Source: Cyclospora cayetanensis (lineage: Eukaryota; Apicomplexa; Conoidasida; Eucoccidiorida; Eimeriidae). Taken from it: a stretch of DNA of 64,000 bases. Numbering within the stretch: position 1 is the first letter of the stretch; each line of letters starts with the position of its first letter. Below are positions 11,669 to 23,252 of this stretch, piece by piece. The notes beneath the pieces were generated by a model. The model was not told where the DNA came from. It saw only the letters and a program-made list of their open reading frames with translations, and did not search any database. Position numbers and translations under genes: made by a program. The stretch covers positions 105,981 through 169,980 of the forward strand of contig NW_020312225.1 in assembly GCF_002999335.1 (NCBI RefSeq), written 5' to 3'.

Positions 11669-14600
11669 CCGAGAGCCAGCGTATTGCATTTGCTTAGTGT
11701 TGTGGCGGTGACGAGACTGGAAGGAATCAGAGCCATCGCCTGCAGCACAGAAGCATGCAGCATTAGTAATCCGCCGAAAACACGCTGCAGCGGGAGCACC
11801 TGCGACCACGGAAACTGCCGGGAGAGGATGCAGCCCCCGCCGTTCTGTGCCCCAACGAATGCATCAGCAGCGCCGGCGACAACCAATGCAAGAGCAGGCA
11901 GATCCTGCTGCTTTCCGCGAGCCATGGCTCTTCATGCAACAACGCCTCCTTTTGTATGTACCGTGGCGGTCTCCACATCAACGTGAAGTATAAACGCGAG
12001 ACACAGCTGGTGCAGGTGCGCCTCGTTCTGAGTCAAATGTAGAAGGAATTTTCGGTTCTCGACGCAGGAGACACAGCAGCAGTTGCAGCTGCAGCAGCTC
12101 CGCTTGTTGCTGCTCCTGCCGACGCGCTGGCAGGTCGGATCCCACACCATGGCCACCGTAGAACGGGGCAGGGCCTGCAGCAGCTGGGAAACACGCAAAC
12201 AAAAGCAGCAGCAGCCGCGGGGAAAAAATATCCAGAGGAACCTGTTGCTCTTGAGTGTGCGCCAGGACACAAACAGAATGAGCAGCCCACCCTAATATTT
12301 ATGCAAACCCTTAAACCACGGTACTACACAAATCGGGAGTTCCTGGGTACTATCTCAAGGCCTGGTGATGAAACCCTCTGCTACGCCCTGCAACAGAACC
12401 TTGACTGCCGAATTTCTCGTCCTGCAAGGTCTCCCTGCAAGTGCCCCTGCCCCTGCGTTCACCTGTGCTGCTAGGGACGGCAAAAGGTCCTCAGGCGGTA
12501 GCTGAGGCAGCGCTATTTGAAGTCGCTGCAGCTGGATAGACACCACAGAAAACGCCGGCGGAAACTGCTGCTGCTGCTGCATGCCCTGCTGCGGTTGCAA
12601 AAGCAACTGCTGCTGGAGTGGTAACAGCAAGGACTCCCAGGAAAGGTCAGCGCCGCAGAGTGGCAGCTTTTGAGCAGCGGGCTGCTGCTGCTGTTGCTTC
12701 TTCTTCCACTGTTGCATGTGCTGCTGCGACTGCTGCTGCTGCGGCAGCAGAGTTGCGGGGGCCCCACACAACGGCGCTAAGGCGCAGAGCTGCTGCCATG
12801 TAGATAAAGAGACGGCATAGAAATGCTCCTGCTCTTGCTGCGGCGGACGAAGCAGCTGGGGTAGCAGCAGTTGCTGGTGTTGCAGCAACAGAGAGGCAAA
12901 CCGCAGCCAACGCAGAGACAGCGGGAGAGGCCCCGGAATGGGGCAGGCGCAAAACAAAGAAAAGAAGGCGCCAAGGAGAATAGAGGCACCCACTGTTTCG
13001 AGCACGCAGCTCTCGACAGCACACAAGCTGCTGCTGGTGCTGCTGTTGCTGCCGCTGTGGTCATTGGTCTTGCTATTTGGGGAAACCAAGAAGCAGCGGC
13101 ATGCTTTGCATTTGGCAGACACCTCTTCTGACGCCTTGGCTGCGAAACTGCAAGGAGGAGGGTGCTTGCCATAGAAAACTTGCAGCTGTCTCCTGTGGCG
13201 AGTTGCCAATGGCTGCTGCTCCCTCTGCCACGCGAAATGGTCTGTTGCTGCAGCAAGAATGTGCTGCTGCAGTAGCCGAAAAGAGGGAATAGACAAGACA
13301 GTTAGCCCGCAAAGGTTTGGGGCTTGAGGTAAAAAGAACTCCTCGCTCCTGCAATCACAAACCAAGACAACCCGAATGGTTAAGCCCTAGTCATTGAACA
13401 CAGAATCGCTCACGGCTGTCCTAGATCCAGTTGAGGCATGGTTATGCACTGGCAGTCCATCTAATCCAAAAAGCTCACGTGTGAAAAGGAGTCTCCTTGC
13501 GGCTATTCTGCCGCAACAATTCTACAACCGAGTTCACCTCTTTGCCATCAACACTACTGCTGCAGCCGCTGCTGTTGCCACGGCTGCACGAAAGGCGGTC
13601 ATGCGGGAGCCGCAGGCAACGAAAGGTTTGAGGAAAATTTGCAGTGTATATATGCCTCAGTGTCTCTGTCCAATCCGCAGGCACTACTTTTTCTGCAGCT
13701 GTGGTCTGAACATTCGGCAATATTTGAGCCTTCTTGGCCTTCTTTAAAGGGCTTCCTGTTTCTCCTACTGCGGCTGCTGTATCCTGAGCTTGCGGCTGCA
13801 GATCCCGTGAGCGCCGCGCAGGAACTTCCACGACCACGGCTGCTCCCTTGTGCTGCTGCGCCTGAGTTTGCGGTTGTAGACTTGGTTGTGGCTGTTGAGG
13901 TTGTTCGTTTTGTTGCTCATGTTGGTCATCTTGCTGTTGCAGTTGAACCATCTCGACGCCGGCGTCCTGCAGCAGCTTTTGCAGCAAGGGACCCTCCGGA
14001 TCATCCTCTAGCAATAAGCAACAGCAGCAACTGCTGCGCTGCAGCAGCAGTGGCAGGAGCCGCTGGCCTAGCCCTACAGTCCATCCCGGCGAATTTACAA
14101 TGAGGGGCGCAGTTAAGCATGCTTCCTTGTTGCTAACGATATTGCCCTGGTTCTTACTGCAGTTGCAGGCGGATCTAACTGTAGTTTGTGGAATCTTTGA
14201 GCAGCGTTCCGAAAGGCGCTCTGCTACCTCCGGTGCCGCCCGTGGAGCTGCGTCGTCTCTTGTTGCTGCTTCATGGAATTCCCCGCTGCAGGCATTACCC
14301 CTGTAGGCAGCAAGGCAGGTGTCGATACACCTCAAATACCTGTGTGGGGCAGACTTCGGATTCACATCTCCGAAAAAGACTTGCCGTACAACTCGATAGC
14401 CAGCTCGGCGCTGCTGCTGTTGTTGGTGCTGCTGCCGCTGCGTTTCCTCGAGAATAACGACCTCAGGGGTGGCGGCAGGGGGTGAGGAGGACACAAGGCC
14501 CTCGCAAGCTTCCTGCTCCTCAGAAGCCGCCCTGGTGAAACACTTTTCTTCAGTTGAGGATTGGGCCCCTTTTGGATGCCCCTCGCCTGTGGATTCCTTA

Positions 14601-17600
14601 AGTTCTGAATCGCTCAAGAGCGGCTGATGGCCTGAGACAACAGCGGGGGCCTCCGGAAAAGCCTCCGGTGGTTGCGCGTCGACGGCATTGAGGAGGATGT
14701 GGGGTGGCGTGAGGAGGGGCGAGGTGAACTGCACAACAAACAACACTGCGGAGGAGGAGGAAGCAACAATGCACGAAAAATGGCATCGGAAAGCATAAGC
14801 TCGAAGATTCTTCCACGTTGTGTTAGTTCACACGCATCTCTACCAACCCCGGTTCATCGGCTGCCGGCTTTTATTCGCTGCCTATCTGCAGCTCACGGCA
14901 ACATGTGTTTGCAGCTCTCCTGCAGAGCCACTGAGCCCATCATTACAGCCCTAGTCCTCAGCGCACGCATAACGCTCAAAAACTCACGGAAAGGAGAGTG
15001 GTGCTGCCCGGTGTGGAGCATATCGGCTGTCCAACATCCGCCTCCAACAGATATACCTGTACGAGCAACAGCCAACAACGGTGTACTCCGCTGCTGATAC
15101 TTATGCCTTGCTGTCTGTGCTCTCGCAACTGGCGTTGAACCCCCGTAGGCCCCTCCAGTGTCCTATGCTGTGAATAATATATCACGGTTGCCCACGGCCC
15201 TTGAAAGCCTCGAGCCCAATACGATGAAGCCTAGCGCCTTGGGAGCTGAGCTCCTACCTGTGAGAAGAAGTTGAGCGTGTAGTTAATGAGGAAAGAAACA
15301 AGGCACGACTTGCCGGTGCCCTTGCCACCCCAAACTATGACCGTGGGGAGCAGCTGACGGCAGCAGCTGCACCAGCAGCCCCTGTCTTTCGTACTGCAGG
15401 TGTGCCACGCTGCTGCTGCGGTGTGTTGCTCCCGGAGGTTAGAGCGAATACGACCAAACAGGCGCACCAGCTGAGATGCGGCTAACCACCTGCAACAGCA
15501 GCACCAACCAGCACGAGTCATGAGCAGCGGCATTCCTTCGCACAAGCATCTCCCGAGGCTTTCCGCATATATCTGTATAATACACATATACATGGAGGGC
15601 CGTTTGGGCATAAAACCCCGTCAACAGCTGTGTGTATCGCATGCCAACATACAAAACACGGAATCGCGACTCAAGCAAACCCTTTTGCTGAAAAAAGGGT
15701 CGATTATTCAATAATGGAGGTAAAACTGGCTCGGGGGCTGTACGGCCTCCTTAGGCACTACGCAGCTGGCCCCCCTTCATAGGGCCACCAGCAGAAATAC
15801 CGCGAAGGTATACAGAACCCCGAATACGCTGGAGGGGCCTCACAAAACCCGTGCATGCATGCATGCATGCATGCACCACTGAGGCTTTCAATGCCTCCTG
15901 AGGCCCTTGGGGCCCCTCCAAGAAAATGTCTGCAGCGCTCCCTGAAGTGGGATCTCACCAGATAGGCGGGATGACTTCAAGGGGTAGCGGCGGCTGCACG
16001 AGCAGCGCAGCTGGAGCAGTGGGGGGTGCCAGCGCTTTGGATATGGAAATTCGACCCTCCGGAAGCCGCACTTCGCACAGCAGTAGCATCACCGGGAATT
16101 TCTGCAACAAAAAAGGCTTCAAGAGCGGGGCGTTCCACAGGTGTAGTACCCACAGCCCGACACTCGAATCAGTTCTGCCGGAAGCAGCAACTTTGGCACA
16201 AGCAGAAGGCGCGAGAGAAATCTCGAAAGCAAACAACGTCTGCAGCAGCAGCAGTTCCTCCCTCCCCAACCAGTCCTCTCTGCCCAACAGTAGATAATAC
16301 ACCCAAGCAGCACCTGCCGATCAAAGCGGTTCAAGAGACCCTCGATTTGAGGCGTCGCGAGGGCAGTGCGCTGAAGACGGCCATCGACTTGCAGCAGGCG
16401 CAGTGCAGCAGGTGCGTCAGAACACGCTGGGATCCTGTTGTGCCCTTCAGAAGTGTACATACACCCCAAGGATCTGCAGCAGACGCACGTGCCCGGCACA
16501 ATTCGTGTTGAAGATGGGGGAGGGATGGGAAGCAGGTCCGACTACCCGAAGAGCCAGAACGCAGGAGAAGAAGACATGCATGGCACTGCTTCCGCAATGC
16601 ACGAGACTTCAGCACCCTGACAGGAACGGGATAGACAAGGATTGCTGCTCCCCTCTTGCCAACAAGGAGGCGAGGCAGGCGCTACGTGGTGTCGCAGCCA
16701 ACGCAGACCCCGAGGGCAATCCTTGGAACCTGCGAGAGATCCGAGGAGTGCGCCGGAGAGAGCCACGGCTAGGCTCCCAAGGCGGAGGCACAGCATCCAC
16801 AGAGAGAAATTACACACAGATACACTCATACACACACAGAATGAGGAGGCGAGCACCAGGAGGGGGCAAGAACATTGAACGGACGCGCATTCGTCGAAAT
16901 TCTGCTTGAAGGCGCAAACTGGGAAGCGTGCAGAGACGAAGTCTTCCAAGAAGGCTTCCGCAACCTGGAAGCCTTCCTCGTAGTGGGGTTGTTGCTGCTG
17001 CTGTTGCTCGCGTTGTGGGTGTTCATGGTCGGTGGCAAAGCCCTCGGGGCCAGGCAGCGCCGTGATGCGGATGCCAGGAGTCGTCGCAGCGCTGCCACTG
17101 CCGTTGCTGCCGCTGAGGAGGCCTCTCAGAGAGCTGCATCCTGACACCCCTTCTGGAGGGGGTGGACCCTCAGACACCACCAAGTGGTAGGTGGAGCTGG
17201 GGGGGAAGAAGTGGCCGCGGCACTCCGCTAGTCCCCTGCAAGCGCGAAGCACAGCAAGAGCTGCCACACGCAGGAGCCCATGTGCGCAGCGGCGCAAGAA
17301 ACAAGAAGCCTCGAATGCATGCGCGCTCGGATGCGGGTACGGGGGCTTTCTTACCTCACAACTCTGAACCAAACAGCCCGACGGACTGCCAGCCATTCTC
17401 CAGCTCTCAGGGGCAGCAAATAGGCCCTGAAATCCCGTCTGTTCGTGCTTCTGCTAGACGCGCCGTTGCAACTCGTTGCGCAATAGTGCAAGTGGGGAGC
17501 AGGGATGGAAGAACCCCATAGAGCACCTCGGCTGCTTTCCGCTTCTGCGGCGACGAGCTCCTGCTGCGCCCTGCTGCTCGTGAGGTCCCACCCTTGCTGC

Positions 17601-17932
17601 TGCAGCAGCTGCTGCTGCTGGAGCACAGCTGCGGAGTCTCTACACCTCAGCAGGCGGGGAGCACGCCACGGCTCCTCAGCCGCATCTTCCCTTCGCGTTG
17701 CGGGGGCTGCAGCCGCTGTGCCTCCAGGTGTTGCTGCATCCGTCGCCTCTTGTTTCCTGCCCTTAGGAGGGTTCTCTCGCCACCTGTGGAAATGAAAAAG
17801 TTCCTCGTGAGTTATTCCACTGGAGAGGGAACCGCTGGGGGGCTTGTTCTCGGCTGCGAGTTTCTCAGAGGACTCCCCAGAGTCGCCCCTCTCCAAGGGG
17901 GCCCCCACATTCATTGGCGGCGCTGCATTCAT
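11669..17932 (-). CDS. GRC3/NOL9-type polynucleotide 5'-hydroxyl kinase
   Basis: GRC3/NOL9 phosphorylates 5'-OH RNA ends during ITS2 removal in ribosome biogenesis, in the nucleus. Resolved exons are: 17932 to about 17355 (a beta segment ending GEWLAVRRAVWFRVVR); one starting near 17199; 15353-15258 with the Walker A loop VIVWGGKGTGKS and INYTLNFF; and 15056-14988 with LLEADVGQPICSTPGSTT. Next come 14728-13479 (HILLNAVDA, VRQVFFGDVNPKSAPHRYL, IVNSPGWTVGLGQRLLPLLL), one starting at 13348, one ending at 11962 (LCLAFILHVDVETAT), and 11739-11669 (PSSLVTATTLSKCNTLALG). The DvGQ...PG, FGD.sPk and NsPGW..GLG motifs separate it from CLP1. Phases match at each checked junction. The exons between 17199 and 15353, near 12.0-12.4 kb, and the C-terminus are unresolved. 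Long Gln and Ser/Ala runs interrupt the catalytic core. Confidence 0.83.
15852..15875. repeat. (TGCA)n microsatellite
   Basis: Six uninterrupted TGCA units lie in a presumed intron of the GRC3-like gene. Confidence 0.95.
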
Positions 17933-18703
17933 ACAGAAGGGTTCCCCAATGCACACCTTCTACTGCAGCAGCAGCACAATATGCTGCACATGCTGCAGCC
18001 GCCGCTGTACCGCCATGGAGAGGTGCTGTTCGAGCCTTCACGCTGGCTTCCTTACCGCCGAAGGCCTTGAGGCTTGCCCTCCAATGATTTAAACAAAACT
18101 TCTGGGGGCTTTGATTGGGAAATGCGAAGCCTCTCGGCGTGCTCCTGGAGTCCAGTCTCCCGGATGTAAACAGGCCTTGAAAGAGAAGAACAACAGCATA
18201 TTCCGTTTATGTCAAACAGATGACTATATATATATGACGAGCATTCACGTTTTCTCGTCGGAGATATATGTACATATATATATATATATATAGAGCTATG
18301 CGGCTTAGGCTTTAACCATTCGGAATCGCTGCCACTGGGCAGCGGGTGCATGCGCGGGGGTTGCTGAATCGACTGAGCATCGAGATCTTCACCAGCCCTG
18401 GATCCCATGTCTACGCGATAGCACTCAAAAAGGAGCCAACTTAATGTCTTTTTGCTCTCAGAGCAAGGTGTCAAGCGTGCAGGTGAGGCGGAAATTTTAT
18501 GCGCCGTTGAGCCTGGGTGGCTTCTAAGAAGCACACATAGCGTTGCATGGCAAGGTCTGGCATCAAGTCTTCGAGAAGTTGGAGGCGTAGGGCTGAGACT
18601 TGGCCCCCCTCATATACCCGTTCAAAAATTCAAGTGCACAGGAGCAACAGCAGCGACAGCAGCGGCGGTCCCCCCGCCGCTGCAGCACATCGAGTTAGCG
18701 AGG
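17933..18703. other. Divergent promoter region with AT microsatellite
   Basis: This separates the ATG of the GRC3-like gene (minus) from that of the split zinc-domain gene (plus). It contains an ATATAT...TATAG stretch at about 18261-18294. No other element was recognised. Confidence 0.5.
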
Positions 18704-21700
18704 ATGGAAGAGGAAAGCAGTGCTGCTTCCTCTCAATCGGCTTCGTGCTCTGCGCCTAAGGAAGTGCGTGTGAACCCAAATGCCTCAACCCTATCCATAT
18801 CTCGTTCGCAGTATGTATGTGCTGCTCCCAGAGCTGTATACTGTGCACCAGCTGTATACTGTGCATCAGCTGTATACTGTGCATCAGCTGTATACTGTGC
18901 AACACTCGCTGAGCTACCTCAGCTGTGAATTCTTGCGCTGTGACTGTCTCATTTCAGATTCGCTTCGCGTCCGTGGCCGCCTTGAATCGCTGGATGGCAG
19001 AGCAACGGGAGAAAGGGCAATTTTTTTTTGTGTTGGCGAGAACGCACAAGCCGAAGCCCCCCCGAAAGGGCATATCGAAGACGTTAAACCCCCGGAACAA
19101 CGCGGTAGATCCTGACACACCCATCTACACCGCGACATACAAGTGCAAGCATTGGAAAGATCCAAAGACCTTTGTATCATACAAGAAATACACCCAGCGC
19201 TTTCTCTACGGGGCAGATGTGCGCTGCGAAGAAGACCGCGTGTCGTCCCCGTCGCCTAACGGGGCGGTAAGTGTATCTACAGTAGCCTCCGTCAACACTT
19301 CCGCTGTGAGTGATGGCCTCCCTGCAACAGTGGCCGATCCCCAGGTAGGAGGTGAGAAGGCGTTTGGCGTTCAGGGGCCTCCCTCCGAGGCTGCTGTGCA
19401 GTCTGAAGGGGAGGGGTGTTCTACTGTAAGGGATTTGAGCAGTCAGCAGAGTTCACAGGGTGGGTTGTCTCTTGCGCGGGGGGGGGGCCTCCCTACGTTC
19501 CAGCCGCTGTCGTGCCCATTTAGAGAAAGAGCTTCCTCTTTGATGAGGGCTCCCCGCAGTGTTATCGAGGAAAGGATGTTTGCTCTACAAGCGCAGCTGC
19601 AAAAGATAAGGCGGCGCCTGCAGTATAGGAGCGTCAAGAGTAAAGCGAAGCGGGAGAGGAGGCTCCCCGCATCGCTGGTGTCTGTTGAGGAGCTTGAAGA
19701 GGAAGCCAGGAGCATCCAAGAGAAGATCCTGAAGCTCTGCGAGCAACGGGACGGAGGGGTTCAGCGCGTGGCCGGAAGCGTCCATGTGTCGCACCAACTA
19801 GTGCCAGCAGGGAGAGCAGAAGAGACATCAGAAGCGAGCAATCATCGGGCAGTGGAGGCGAAGGAAGGAGAAAGGGGCAGGGCCCAAGTCGACGTCGGCT
19901 CCAAGACGCTGACCCTTGCGGAGACGGGGGCCAAAAATGAGAGAAAGCAGTGCGACAGCGCAAATCTAAGGAGACTGAGAGTGCAGAAGGGGCAGGATAT
20001 TCGATTGGCGAGAACAGTCAGAGAAAGGTGTGAACGATCGGAGCGAGTGGCGTGTGAAGGGGCCGAACAAGATGGTGCCTCTTCGCCTGCTTCCTCTTCT
20101 CAGAGCTCGAATTCTTCCAGAAGCAAGGAAGATGACGAGGGCACGCTTCGCCTTGCACGTGAGATGCATGGCTCGCTGTCTGAGCCCCTTTTTATACAAG
20201 ATGCCTATGTTCGGCGACGTCTGGAGCGCCTCTCGCAGATGCGCGTAGTTCCGCATTGTGGCTGCCCCGCAGAAGTCAAGGTCAAGTACTTATTAGGAGG
20301 CGAGACGGTTGTTGTCTTCAGCGGCCCGGATCACTCTGATGTCTGCTGGCGCAATAGAGGACTGTGCTACAAAACACCCAAGGAAGCCCTAGACTACATC
20401 AAGCGGCACTGTTATCTGCCTATGCAGGCGCTCAAACTGTGCTTCCAGTCGCCAGAAGCGGCTCTTCAGTTGGCGCGGGAGGTTGCGCCCAGTGTCCACT
20501 GTGTGATCACTGAAAGGGTCATTGAAAATTGTCTGTATAACGCGCGGAAACAGCTGAAGGAGGAGCGCGAACAGAGGCTGAAGCCGGACCGACCCCGTGC
20601 CGCGGCGGGTTGTGCTGTTGCTCGTTCTTCTGCCCCAGGTACAGCTTCCGCCTCAGCGGCGATCTCAGTTGCTATTCCAGAAGGTGTTCAGGGATGGGGA
20701 GCGGCGGAGGCGCGCTGTTATGCACGCGCGGACGCAGACACGTCAGAGGAAGAGGGAAGGGTCCTTCCCTCTAGGAAAGTCTCCAGCCAGGAGGCGGCAA
20801 CGAGGGGCGATGATACTCACACGGCCCTTCACATGCTCATGCCGGAAAGCACTGTCATATCAGGAATGGCCACCCCAGACGACTCCTTAGATGCCAGCAA
20901 TAGTTGGAAGGGAGGGGCTTGGAGACTCCCCTGCAGACGCAGAGGAGGCGGCCTCCTCGTAAGAGAGCTCCGAAGAAGGTCCCCTCGGCTAAGGGACCTC
21001 ATGTTACAGCAGCCTCAAGTCAGCAGAACCAGCGGGAACCAAGCAGCTGGAGGCAAAGCGCAGGCAAACCCCGGAGAACAAGCTCCCGCAGCGGCCAGCA
21101 GGAGGCCTCTCAGGGGCAGAGCACGAGGCAAGCGAGGACGAGGCAAGGGAGGAAGTCGAGGCCGAGGGTCTTCTAAGGGGACTCGTACGGAGCCCGCAGA
21201 ACTGAATGACGTCAAGGATAAGGAGACTGCAAGCGAAACTGTAGCGACACAGCAGAGGGACGGCTGTCGCGAGAAAGAGACGGAGGACGCTGGCCCTCGG
21301 GAAGTAATGGCTGTAGAGGAAATCACGACCACAGGAAAAGCCAACTCCGAAAGGCCTCCAAAGGACACTGCGTGGGCTGATTTGGCTGCATACTTTTTGC
21401 GGCAGGCTAGGCGGTCAGAGGAAGAGGACGTACCGTTTATGGGGTTAAATGCTTGGCCCTCCCAACGCGTGGAGGGCCACGATAGCTCCAGGGAACCTGG
21501 CGGACCAGAAGAGCCCGTTGCAGAGAAGCTTTCCAGGGGGTCGCCTGAGCGATCCACGGATTGCGCAGAAGGGGTGTCTCTTAAGGGCTCAGAAGGGGGA
21601 TATGCAGCCGGTGTTGCTGAAGCTCCTGCACCTGGCCATGTGCTGCCCTGTGAGCAGAGGACAGTCCCTCCCTGTGACGCTGGTGAGGAGCTTCTTATGG

Positions 21701-21795
21701 GCATCAGTAGAAAGCGGCTCCGGTACCTTTCTGCCGGCGAAGCAGTAGGGCCACCAGAGGCACCACGTGTTGTCTCAGCAGAAGCCTCAACATAG
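18704..21795 (+). CDS. Large protein with split FLYWCH/WRKY-GCM1-like zinc domain and RG-rich tail
   Basis: Exon 1 (18704-18763, MEEESSAASS...) joins exon 2 (18958-21795) in phase 0 to give 965 residues. Residues 21-110 contain SVAALNRWMAEQREKGQFF and then TYKCKHWKDP...YGADVRC. Residues about 448-480 contain CGCPAEVKVKYLLGGETVVV followed by GPDHSDVCW. Together these resemble a WRKY-GCM1/FLYWCH-type zinc fold (C...CPA...H-x-x-C), as found in MULE-transposase-related and nuclear proteins, but with about 340 low-complexity residues between the two halves. A conserved-looking helix, TPKEALDYIKRHCYL, follows. A basic stretch of RG/KRG repeats near residue 740 resembles an AT-hook or RGG segment. 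A DNA- or RNA-binding nuclear role is inference. The intron carries a four-copy 18-bp repeat. Confidence 0.7.
18832..18903. repeat. 18-bp tandem repeat, four copies
   Basis: Units of AGCTGTATACTGTGCAtC repeat at 18832, 18850, 18868 and 18886, differing only in the 17th base. The array lies inside the first intron of the split zinc-domain gene and ends about 50 bp before its acceptor. Confidence 0.95.
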
Positions 21796-23252
21796 CGTAC
21801 TGATGCGTAGCGTCGGGCTTAGTAGCCTCGTCTTTTGGCTTATTAGAATTTTTGCTGAGAGGCGTGCAGTGGCAGAACTTATAACAAACGGGTAATTCTA
21901 GCCTCAGTGCTCTGGACGGGGAATTTTGACTCTCGTGTACATGAATGGCTTTTCACGAATGCTCTCTTCAAGAGGTTGTCCTTGGTAGGGGCCACCGGAG
22001 CATCCGCACGGATAACTGTAGGACTATAGGGCTAAGTCGAATGCGCTCAAACGCCGTAGGTTGGATGCCAAATGATGGCAACCGAATTAAAGGCAGTCAT
22101 GCTGGCTGCGGCTAGTTGCGCACTTGGGCCCGTGGCTACACCTGACAATGGAGGAAGGAACGGAATATGAGGTTCTGAAAACGTTCAACTAGCGCCTGGT
22201 GCCCTTAGCCAGAACATACACGAAAGGGGATTTATGCCTTTCAGCGAAGAGCCTAGGAAGGCCCACTTGGCAAAGGGGTGCAAACGCTTCAATCAGCGCC
22301 ACGTCGGTGGTGGAAAATAATCTGTCTTGGGGGGCATAAAGGGCTGAACCACATAGCTCACGTCGCTAACGGTGAAGTCCGCATCTTGACGTTTAGACCA
22401 CTTAGCGTTATCGCAGTTGACTAAGTTATGCTTAGGCACTTTCTTTTAAGGTAGTTGTATTTGGACAAGAATTAGTCAAGAATTGACTCTTTGGCATGTC
22501 GATTCGTACAGGCTCTTATTTCAGAGTCCTGTGACCTCAACACAAGGATATTCCTTGATATCTGGGTGTGCGCTAGATGCTATATGTAACGAGCTGTGAA
22601 TGCTCGAGCTTGCAGCTACGGAAACACCCGCTACCCCAATTCCTTCATCTGTCGAACTCTGAGGGGCGCGCGCAAGGAGAGGTGATTTTGTGGAGTCTAA
22701 AGCTAAGTGTGTCCTTACGGAGACAATAGATGGAGGGTAACAAATATCTTCTCTCACGTAAGATCAGTTCAGTGCATTAGCAACAGATGCAGCTGGGTTT
22801 TGAGGGAATGTTCTGTACAGAGGCTTTGAGGCAGCTTGCATCGTGCCACCACACTTGAGGATTAACTTTGTATGGTTTTATTTACTATGACGGATTCTGA
22901 TCTGAAGGATCCCTGATTGGAGCTAGGCTGTAGGTTAGAAGTTGTATATATCCAAGGCCAACTGCATAGTCTCCAGAGCACAAATAGGCGTTAGCCATCA
23001 GCCAAACATCCGTACAGCTAGTTTATTAAGAGGTTCACGGGATAAAGTTTTGGCTCCGAGCAGTGGATTTCTTCGCGCGGGCTGTTGGGGGTTGCACCAG
23101 ACCAACGGTCCTGGCGGTGCGATCGGATGGTGTCCCATGATTTCCCCTCTCGCTCCTTCTCTATGTCATCTGAAAGTTAAAAAGTTGAAGAATTTAGCCT
23201 TACGCTGTAATTACCGCAGACTGAGAGCCGGCAAACCCGATACCCATTCATA
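21796..23252. other. 1.46 kb intergenic, nothing recognised
   Basis: This lies between two plus-strand genes. Open frames are short and lack coding character; no repeat or RNA gene was seen. The right part should hold the promoter of the dienoyl-CoA reductase gene. Confidence 0.5.

Noticed and set aside
15258..15353. P-loop first taken as CLP1
   Set aside because: The following DVGQPICSTPG, FGDVNPK and NSPGWTVGLG motifs and the C-terminal strand pattern fit GRC3/NOL9 rather than CLP1.
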